From an uncultured Paludibacter sp. (GTDB lineage Bacteria; Bacteroidota; Bacteroidia; Bacteroidales; Paludibacteraceae): a DNA stretch of 20,383 nucleotides. The DNA is taken from the NCBI GenBank assembly GCA_937927845.1, contig CALFXE010000179.1:1-20383 (forward strand), in the 5' to 3' direction. A model generated the notes under the pieces. It ran no database searches. It was not told where the DNA came from and saw only the letters and a program-made list of their open reading frames with translations. Made by a program: the position numbers and the translations under genes. Shown piece after piece: positions 14,241 through 20,383 of the stretch (its first letter is position 1; each line of letters begins with the position of its first letter).

Positions 14241-15860
14241 TTAATAACCTGTATTTTGAGATAAGTTCTTATTTATATCCCTCTGAGATTGAGGTACAGC
14301 AAATAAATAATCTCTTTCTGCGTCAAACTGACGTTTATCCAATTCAATGTATTGAGTATTGTTAGCAGCGAATTTAGCTCCATGTGGAGTTACGTTTAAT
14401 ACAGTTTCTATTGTTTGCCATCTACGTATATCAAATAGCCTCAACCCTTCAAAAGCTAATTCTGCACGTCTTTCTCGTCGTATAATATTCTGCATATCAG
14501 CAGTCCCCGGATAGTTCAATGATGAAGCATCAGAAAATCCTGCACGTTGACGTATTGCTTTGATAGTCTGATTCCAGATATCTGCACTCATCTCTCCTAA
14601 TTCATTTTTAGCTTCTGCGTACATTAGCAATACATCAGCATATCTCATTAGAATTAGATTTAATCCTGCTGCAATGCCTTCGGGGGCTGTTGGGTCAAAG
14701 TATTTACGAACATAATATCCTGTTGCAGTAGCATTTTGTCCGGGACCGGCATATTCGTCTAAATTCGATACTCCGGCGAGAGCAGATGAGCCTGGCTTTA
14801 TGTAGATAGTTGACAGACTTCCATCACCCTTTTTCCATTGATATCCATGATAAACTATACTTGCCTCAAAACGAGGATCTCTGTTGACATATGGATCATT
14901 TTCATCATATCCCGAACCAGCTTCATTGATACCCATTCCATTTTTCATTACATAATCATTTACCAACTCTTGAGTTGGTGCACATGCATTTATTCTTCCT
15001 CCTACTGATAAAGGTATGGCATCATACATTTCACTCCATGTTCTCAAATTAAGTGTATAACCAATATCTAAAATCACTTCATTATTATATTCGTTAGCAG
15101 GTAAGAAAAGTTCGCTGTAACTTGGAAATAGCTCGTAACTTCCATAATCACCATTAATAATTTTACTTGTAATTAGCGCAACATTATCCCAGTCATTCTC
15201 ATACAAATATGTCCGAGCTAATAAAGTCATCGCAGCTCCTTTGGTAATCCTTCCTTTATCTTTTTCTGCATATTCTCCATTTCTTGGCAAATCAACATTA
15301 ATTGCGTTTAATTCATCTCTGACAAACGTCAAAACATCTGCTTTAGGAGATCTTGTGATAGTATTTGCTTCTTGAAGTGATATATTATGGTCGAACAAAG
15401 GAACATCGCCATAATGACTTGTTAATCTGAAATATAAAAACGCACGTATGAAGCGTGCTTCGGCTTTCATCCTTTTCTTAATTGATTCATCCATATTGGG
15501 TACTCGATCAACATTTTCAAGAAAAGTATGACAAGTTTTAATTCCGGCATAGCAATCACTCCATTCATTAGCAAAGCGTCCCAAAGCGGCATCAGCTTGT
15601 CCTGAAGTTATTATTTTCTCGTTTGTGTTTCCTCTTCCTTCATAAAGATTGTCACTAAGTCTTTCGTTTGCAAAGAAATAATTTGCATTAAACATCTGAC
15701 TATATGCCATACTTAATACCGCTGATGCTTTTTCTGTTGATGTCCAATAATTTAAATCTGTAAATTTATTGGTTGGCGCTAAATCTAAATCATTACATGA
15801 ACTTAATACCGCAATGAAAAAAGATACGGAAGATATATATTTTAAAAATTTATTTTTCAT
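14241..15860 (-). CDS. SusD/RagB-family surface glycan-binding lipoprotein
   Basis: This 539-residue protein has the classic SusD layout. The lipoprotein signal ends LSSC (Cys22), followed by NDLDLAPT and the N-terminal FTDLNYWTS motif. The first TPR-like block contains AEARFIRAFLYFRLTSHYGDVPL-type residues at 133-155, and the C-terminal SusD domain contains RYADVLLMYAEAKNELG (406-422) and RRERRAELAFEGLRLFDIRRW-type residues (461-481). The C-terminal end PQSQRDINKNLSQNTGY is typical. SusD caps the SusC barrel and captures oligosaccharide on the cell surface. It starts 19 bp after SusC, so the two are co-expressed. Length is in the usual 500-600 range. The mannan ligand is inferred from GH76 and GH92 downstream. 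Confidence 0.95.
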   Translation of the reverse strand: MKNKFLKYISSVSFFIAVLSSCNDLDLAPTNKFTDLNYWTSTEKASAVLSMAYSQMFNANYFFANERLSDNLYEGRGNTNEKIITSGQADAALGRFANEWSDCYAGIKTCHTFLENVDRVPNMDESIKKRMKAEARFIRAFLYFRLTSHYGDVPLFDHNISLQEANTITRSPKADVLTFVRDELNAINVDLPRNGEYAEKDKGRITKGAAMTLLARTYLYENDWDNVALITSKIINGDYGSYELFPSYSELFLPANEYNNEVILDIGYTLNLRTWSEMYDAIPLSVGGRINACAPTQELVNDYVMKNGMGINEAGSGYDENDPYVNRDPRFEASIVYHGYQWKKGDGSLSTIYIKPGSSALAGVSNLDEYAGPGQNATATGYYVRKYFDPTAPEGIAAGLNLILMRYADVLLMYAEAKNELGEMSADIWNQTIKAIRQRAGFSDASSLNYPGTADMQNIIRRERRAELAFEGLRLFDIRRWQTIETVLNVTPHGAKFAANNTQYIELDKRQFDAERDYLFAVPQSQRDINKNLSQNTGY

Positions 15861-15879
15861 GACTTGTTTTCTTTATTTT

Positions 15880-18800
15880 TTAAAATTCTAATTCTAAACC
15901 GAACCCATAATATATTAAAGTAGGATAGTTGCGTGCACTATTGGCTCCAACTCCTCCAATACCACCCATATTATTTCCAAATTCAGAAGATTCCGGGTCT
16001 ATAAATGAATTTCGTGTTAATGTAAGTGGGTTCTGTGCATTTACACTTACACGTAATTTCTGTATACCAGCTCTGTTTACTATTGCTTTAGGTAAAGTAT
16101 AGCCTAATTGTACATTCTTTATGCGAAGATAAGAACCACTTAGCAAATAGATATCAGTTCCTGCTCTTCCCCAGTTATTGGTACTTGATGCTGAGCCTGG
16201 AGCCACAAGTCTGGGCCACCTTGCATTAGGAGTTGTTGGAGTCCAATAATCTAATTGGTGACGATATATTGCATACGAATAATTCGAATGAAACGGCTCA
16301 ACAAGTTCACCTCTGACGTACATATCACGTTTACCAACACCTTGAATCAACATGCTGAAATCAAAGTTCTTATAAGTTGCATCATATGTAAAGCCAAATG
16401 TATATCTTGGAAAAGCATTACCTAAAACCACCCTGTCTTTTTCATTGATTACACCATCAGGCACAACATCTACATACTTAACATCACCCGGCTGCACAGT
16501 TGAGCCGACAGGCAATGCACTGTTTGCGATCTCTTCATAACTCTGGAAAAAGCCATCTGTCTTATATCCAAAATATGATCCTAATGCTTCACCTTCTCTA
16601 ATTAATTTATACATCTGATCACTTTGATCAATTCTCTCTTTACCTCCGAAGTTTGTAACTTTATTCTTCGAATCAGCGATATTCAGATTGAAATTATGCT
16701 TTACTTCTCCGGTTTTTAGCCTGTAATTTAATGTTAACTCCCAACCTTGGTTTACCATTTCACCTGCATTTTCATTTGCTGAAGAACTACCAAACACTGA
16801 TGATACTTCAGGTGTTAATAATATGTCCCAAGTCTTCTTGTTAAAATAATCTACGGATACTGCTAAGCTATTCTTGAAGAATGAGGCATCAACACCTATG
16901 TTTAAATTACCTGACTTTTCCCATGTTAGATCTGGATTTCCATAGGTATATCCTGTACCCGGAACTGACAGATTATTAAAGACATAAGTATTAGTGTACA
17001 TCTGATATACCGTTTGGTAAGCATAATTAGCAACATTTTGATTACCTAACACACCATATGATGCTCTTAATTTTAAGTCGCCAACATTAGCCCTGTAATA
17101 ATCCATGAAATTTTCTTCAGACATTCTCCAAGCTGCTGAGAAAGATGGGAAAAACCCCCAACGTTCTGATTCTTTAAATTTTGAAGAACCATCATATCTA
17201 AAAGAAACATCTGCATAATATCTGTCTAAGTAACTATACCCCAAGCGTCCGAAGACAGAAGTAATACTTGTTTGGTCTGTATCATCATTAGAATTCTTAT
17301 TATCCACACTTTGTATTGCATCATCTGTAGTTGGCAATCCTAAATCATCATCTGTATATTCCCATGCAATACGGCTCGCCTGAAAAGTATAAGATTCATT
17401 AGAAACTCCTATAAGAGCTGTGGTATGATGAACAGCATTGAAAGTTCTATCAAAGTCTAATAAAAACTGGGTACTTATGGTATAGCGTTTATTATTATAA
17501 TCCTCTGTTAGTTTTTTAGGATTGATGTTTACCACAGGCGTTTCTAAATTAGCAGATGAATACAAAGGGACTTTCATATCTCTACGAAAACGATGATGTT
17601 GTGTTAAGTCAATACCTACAAGACCTTTGGCAGTTAATCCTTGAATAATTCTATAATCTAAATTCATACTTCCTATGAAATTATCTTCATCTTTCTTCTC
17701 ATAACCTCCATCCTTTAATTTTGCTAAAGTATTGTCATCACCAATTACATCATTTATTAAGTACTTACCATCTTTTTCAAATTGATAATAATAGTATGGC
17801 GGAATACGTGATGAGTTAATTATCACATTTCCTGTACCTCCTGCAATTGTTCTCTCATCTTTTCTATTATATGCCATTAAGGATGTGAGTTTGAAGCGAT
17901 CATATTCTGTTGACAAATTCGTTCTGAAGTTGTATCTCTCCAAACCAAATCCTCCAACAAAGTTACTTTCTTGATTCAAATAACCTGCTGAAACCATATA
18001 TGTTGTATTTTCACTACCTCCTGAAACATTAATATTATAATTTTGATGAAGTCCCTTTTGCATGATTTCATTATAATACCAATATTCTTCATTCCGGTGG
18101 TCATATAAGTCTCTTATTTGTTCCGGAGTAAAGATAGGCGCACTGCCAACATTCATATTTGCTTGGTTTCTCAACATTGCATTCTGCCACCCATATACCG
18201 GCTGAAAAAGAATTTGAGGATCCTGATAACCGACTAAGCTGCTCAACTTCACGTTAGGCTTTTTGGTCTTCAAACCTTTCTTTGTTGTAACTAATATTAC
18301 TCCATTTGATGAACGTGAGCCATAAATAGCGGCAGAACCGGCATCTTTTAACACCGAAATATTTTCTATGTCATTCGGGTTGAGATTATTTAGAGTACTT
18401 GTGCTTGATATTAGTCCGTCAATTACTATTAATGGGTCGTTATTCCCCATCGTACTGATACCACGAATATTAATACTCATGTTATTGTCATTGGGGTTCA
18501 TATTTCTTTGCTGAATAATAAGATTGGCTGATGCACCTTGTAAAGCTTGTGTTGTATTGGAAACAGGACGGTCTTCAAAAAGATTGGATGCTATTCTATC
18601 TACAGCCCCTGTTATGCTTTTTCTTTGTCGTGTTCCATAGCCAATTACAATTATTTCGTTTAACAATTTCAAATCTTCTTCTAAAACTATCCGTAATTGA
18701 TTTTGATTTGTAATTTTCACTTCTTGCGGAATATAGCCGATATAGCTAATATGTAAAGTTGCATTGTCCTTTACCTCTATCTCAAAATTTCCATTTATAT

Positions 18801-19320
18801 CGGTAACAGTACCTTTATTAGTACCTTTCTCAGTGATATTAGCTCCAAAAATAGGTTCGTTATTATCTCCGATTATTGTACCGTTGATCCTCTTGTTCTG
18901 CTGCTCATACACTTGTGTTTGATTTATTACATCATTAGCTGAAGCCGGAGAATGTTTTGATAATACTATATAATTATTCTCAAAAGAATAAGCAACATCA
19001 GTATCATCAAAGGTTGTTGAAAGATAAGCGGATACTTTATCTGAATTGTTTTTTAGTTTTACTTTTCTTGAAGTGTCTATTTCCTGATTGCTATAGACTA
19101 CAAGATAATCTGTCTGTTTTTCTATTTCATTGAATAGTTGCTTTACTGTCAAAGTGTTATTCTTGACTTTAACGAATGCATCTTGTGCCCTCGTGTTCGA
19201 AGCTATTAGCTGAAATGTAAAGGCAACAAGTAGGAATAAGCAAATTCTTGTACCTTTATAAAATCCTTGAAAAGGATTTATATTGCCAAATAAGTGTCTT
19301 AATAATATTAGAAATTTCAT
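15880..19320 (-). CDS. SusC/RagA-family TonB-dependent transporter with N-terminal STN signalling domain
   Basis: This 1146-residue outer-membrane transporter begins with a signal sequence (hydrophobic about 26-40, cleavage near TRA-Q). It has an STN domain (about 50-121), a carboxypeptidase-regulatory-like domain (about 144-213, INGTIIGDNNEPIFGANI), a TonB-box region (NEIIVIGYG, 221-229), a plug (about 235-347, DPLIVIDG and LKDAGSAAIYGSRSSNGVI) and a 22-strand-type barrel to the C-terminal aromatic-ended strand (YYGFGLELEF). SusC imports oligosaccharides using TonB energy. The STN domain is the extra periplasmic module of transporters that signal to FecR, and a fecR gene lies 125 bp upstream. 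It starts the SusC-D-E1-E2 run; the 125-bp gap should hold its promoter. Confidence 0.95.
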   Translation of the reverse strand: MKFLILLRHLFGNINPFQGFYKGTRICLFLLVAFTFQLIASNTRAQDAFVKVKNNTLTVKQLFNEIEKQTDYLVVYSNQEIDTSRKVKLKNNSDKVSAYLSTTFDDTDVAYSFENNYIVLSKHSPASANDVINQTQVYEQQNKRINGTIIGDNNEPIFGANITEKGTNKGTVTDINGNFEIEVKDNATLHISYIGYIPQEVKITNQNQLRIVLEEDLKLLNEIIVIGYGTRQRKSITGAVDRIASNLFEDRPVSNTTQALQGASANLIIQQRNMNPNDNNMSINIRGISTMGNNDPLIVIDGLISSTSTLNNLNPNDIENISVLKDAGSAAIYGSRSSNGVILVTTKKGLKTKKPNVKLSSLVGYQDPQILFQPVYGWQNAMLRNQANMNVGSAPIFTPEQIRDLYDHRNEEYWYYNEIMQKGLHQNYNINVSGGSENTTYMVSAGYLNQESNFVGGFGLERYNFRTNLSTEYDRFKLTSLMAYNRKDERTIAGGTGNVIINSSRIPPYYYYQFEKDGKYLINDVIGDDNTLAKLKDGGYEKKDEDNFIGSMNLDYRIIQGLTAKGLVGIDLTQHHRFRRDMKVPLYSSANLETPVVNINPKKLTEDYNNKRYTISTQFLLDFDRTFNAVHHTTALIGVSNESYTFQASRIAWEYTDDDLGLPTTDDAIQSVDNKNSNDDTDQTSITSVFGRLGYSYLDRYYADVSFRYDGSSKFKESERWGFFPSFSAAWRMSEENFMDYYRANVGDLKLRASYGVLGNQNVANYAYQTVYQMYTNTYVFNNLSVPGTGYTYGNPDLTWEKSGNLNIGVDASFFKNSLAVSVDYFNKKTWDILLTPEVSSVFGSSSANENAGEMVNQGWELTLNYRLKTGEVKHNFNLNIADSKNKVTNFGGKERIDQSDQMYKLIREGEALGSYFGYKTDGFFQSYEEIANSALPVGSTVQPGDVKYVDVVPDGVINEKDRVVLGNAFPRYTFGFTYDATYKNFDFSMLIQGVGKRDMYVRGELVEPFHSNYSYAIYRHQLDYWTPTTPNARWPRLVAPGSASSTNNWGRAGTDIYLLSGSYLRIKNVQLGYTLPKAIVNRAGIQKLRVSVNAQNPLTLTRNSFIDPESSEFGNNMGGIGGVGANSARNYPTLIYYGFGLELEF

Positions 19321-19445
19321 GTTTTTGTGATTAATGTTAATATTAAATACAGTAACTCATTGTTGTTTAACTTAGTAGTGAGTTAATCTCTTTATTCACA
19401 CAATTTATTTAACCGGATCGTATCATAGGCATTTAATTTTATAGA
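19321..19445 (-). promoter_or_regulatory. Intergenic region upstream of SusC, probable ECF-dependent promoter region
   Basis: The 125-bp gap between FecR and SusC is where an ECF-dependent PUL promoter is expected by analogy with other FecR/STN-regulated loci. I cannot identify a definite -35/-10 pair. A 7-bp inverted repeat (TAACTCA at 19353-19359 with TGAGTTA at 19379-19385) sits about 33-65 bp before the SusC ATG, in the leader region. It may be a weak hairpin or an operator-like site. Confidence 0.35.
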
Positions 19446-20309
19446 TTATTGTTTTGATAATGTTATAATATTGTTTTCCATATCTTTCTTTATATTAAAC
19501 GGCTGAATTTTTTGTATAATTCTTAAAATTTCATCAATTCCATCACGCTGTCTGAATTTTCCCGTATATCGAGTATCTACCAATTTAGCATCAACTATAT
19601 TAATTTTAATATCATAATACAGTTGTAATTTCTCTAAAATATCATTTAACTTCTCATTTTCAAATGCATAAATTCCATCTCTCCAAAGAAAATAATCTTT
19701 ATGCTTAGTCGAACTTAAATACATTTTTCCTGATTTATATGTAGCCTGTTGATTTGGTTTCAGTGTAATAAACTCATGTTTAAAATTCTTATCATAAACC
19801 ATAAGCGAACCTTCAATCAAATCCGTAGCTATAAAACCTGATTCAGGATAGCTATGTATATTAAATTGAGTTCCAAGTACTTTTATCTCTATCGCCTGTG
19901 ATGAAACTATAAAAGGTTTTTTCTTATCTTTAGCAACATCAAAATACGCTTCTCCTATAACTTCAACTTTTCTATTATGTCGAGAAAATTTTGCCGGATA
20001 TTTTAATGTTGATTTTGCATTTAACCATACTGTTGTCCCATCTTGTAACGATATTTTAGCTCTTTGCCCCGCCGGTACATATAATATATTGTTCTCTGAG
20101 CTCTCTTTTAAATCATAATAAAATTTAGTAAAAAAGAATGTAGACGTAATAAGTATTGTTATAATAGCTGCATACTGAAACATTCTTATTACAATATTTC
20201 TATTTTTTATTTTATTTGCTTTTGTGTAAAACAACTTTAATCCTTTTTTCCCCTCTTCATTATCAACAGAAGAACTTGCAAGTTTACTTAACGCATAAAT
20301 ATTCTGCAT
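19446..20309 (-). CDS. FecR-like anti-sigma factor, apparently short at the N-terminus
   Basis: This 287-residue inner-membrane protein has a single transmembrane helix (about 43-62). The periplasmic FecR domain spans about 75-175, with YVPAGQRAKISLQDGTTVWLN, GEAYFDV and EIKVLGTQFNI. A C-terminal DUF4974/STN-like domain lies at about 213-285 (FENEKLNDILEKLQLYYDIKI). FecR proteins hold an ECF sigma factor until the STN domain of the transporter signals substrate. The cytoplasmic part is only about 40 residues and begins with what looks like the middle of the usual N-terminal domain. The frame stays open for nine more codons (SGLKEEFIN), which resemble the family, then hits TAA at 20337-20339. 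The usual first 40 or so residues are therefore missing, disrupted or misread. The sigma gene is not in the window. Confidence 0.85.
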   Translation of the reverse strand: MQNIYALSKLASSSVDNEEGKKGLKLFYTKANKIKNRNIVIRMFQYAAIITILITSTFFFTKFYYDLKESSENNILYVPAGQRAKISLQDGTTVWLNAKSTLKYPAKFSRHNRKVEVIGEAYFDVAKDKKKPFIVSSQAIEIKVLGTQFNIHSYPESGFIATDLIEGSLMVYDKNFKHEFITLKPNQQATYKSGKMYLSSTKHKDYFLWRDGIYAFENEKLNDILEKLQLYYDIKINIVDAKLVDTRYTGKFRQRDGIDEILRIIQKIQPFNIKKDMENNIITLSKQ

Positions 20310-20383
20310 ATTAATAAACTCTTCTTTTAACCCAGATTACGCATTAGATATTTTAAATGGGAACTCGAAGGCATTTGCATAGT
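20310..20383. other. Window-edge sequence upstream of FecR
   Basis: These 74 bp hold nine codons that continue the FecR frame upstream to a TAA stop at 20337-20339. Beyond the stop, none of the three minus-strand frames gives a recognisable FecR N-terminus or sigma-factor C-terminus within the 44 bp available. Too little sequence remains to decide what lies beyond. Confidence 0.5.

Noticed and set aside
20310..20383. C-terminus of an ECF sigma factor at the window edge
   Set aside because: None of the three minus-strand frames resembles sigma region 4; too little sequence is available.

Overview
The window looks like AT-rich Bacteroidota DNA, most likely order Bacteroidales. The evidence is a complete SusC/SusD pair with FecR, surface lipoproteins with acidic residues after the lipid cysteine, type IX secretion (T9SS)-like C-terminal tails on two proteins, a Bacteroidota-type HU-Ig (DUF4469) protein, and starts without Shine-Dalgarno sequences. 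The genus cannot be resolved from the sequence.

Left part (1-2934): a 44-bp tandem repeat array cut by the window edge, a minus-strand orphan OmpR-type response regulator, a divergent plus-strand HU-Ig protein with a clear terminator, then about 1 kb without genes. That gap holds a second tandem array (six 23-bp units), a terminator-like hairpin, a roughly 254-bp element bounded by 28-bp inverted repeats with REP-like hairpins inside, and an 8-bp microsatellite just upstream of the next gene.

Middle (2935-7436, plus strand): two secreted glycosidase-like genes, a five-bladed beta-propeller GH43/GH32-type hydrolase and a large multidomain GH2 enzyme with a jelly-roll domain, GLUG repeats and a T9SS-like tail.

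Right part (7451-20309, minus strand): a polysaccharide utilization locus (PUL). In transcription order it encodes a FecR-like anti-sigma factor, a SusC transporter with an N-terminal STN signalling domain, SusD, two paralogous SusE-like lipoproteins, a GH76 endo-alpha-1,6-mannanase lipoprotein, a LamG-domain protein with a T9SS-like tail, and a GH92 exo-alpha-mannosidase. GH76 plus GH92 points to alpha-mannan (yeast or fungal mannan, or similar) as substrate. The likely scheme is that GH76 cuts the alpha-1,6 backbone at the surface, SusD/SusE/LamG proteins bind glycans, SusC imports oligosaccharides, and GH92 trims alpha-mannosyl residues in the periplasm. The STN domain and FecR suggest trans-envelope control through an ECF sigma factor, which is not in the window. 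Hairpins between SusE2 and GH76, and between the LamG gene and GH92, probably step down or separate downstream expression.

Most of the window is a recognisable PUL. The least explained parts are the repeat-rich gene-free region, the apparently shortened FecR, and the T9SS-tailed proteins beside a Sus-type import system.
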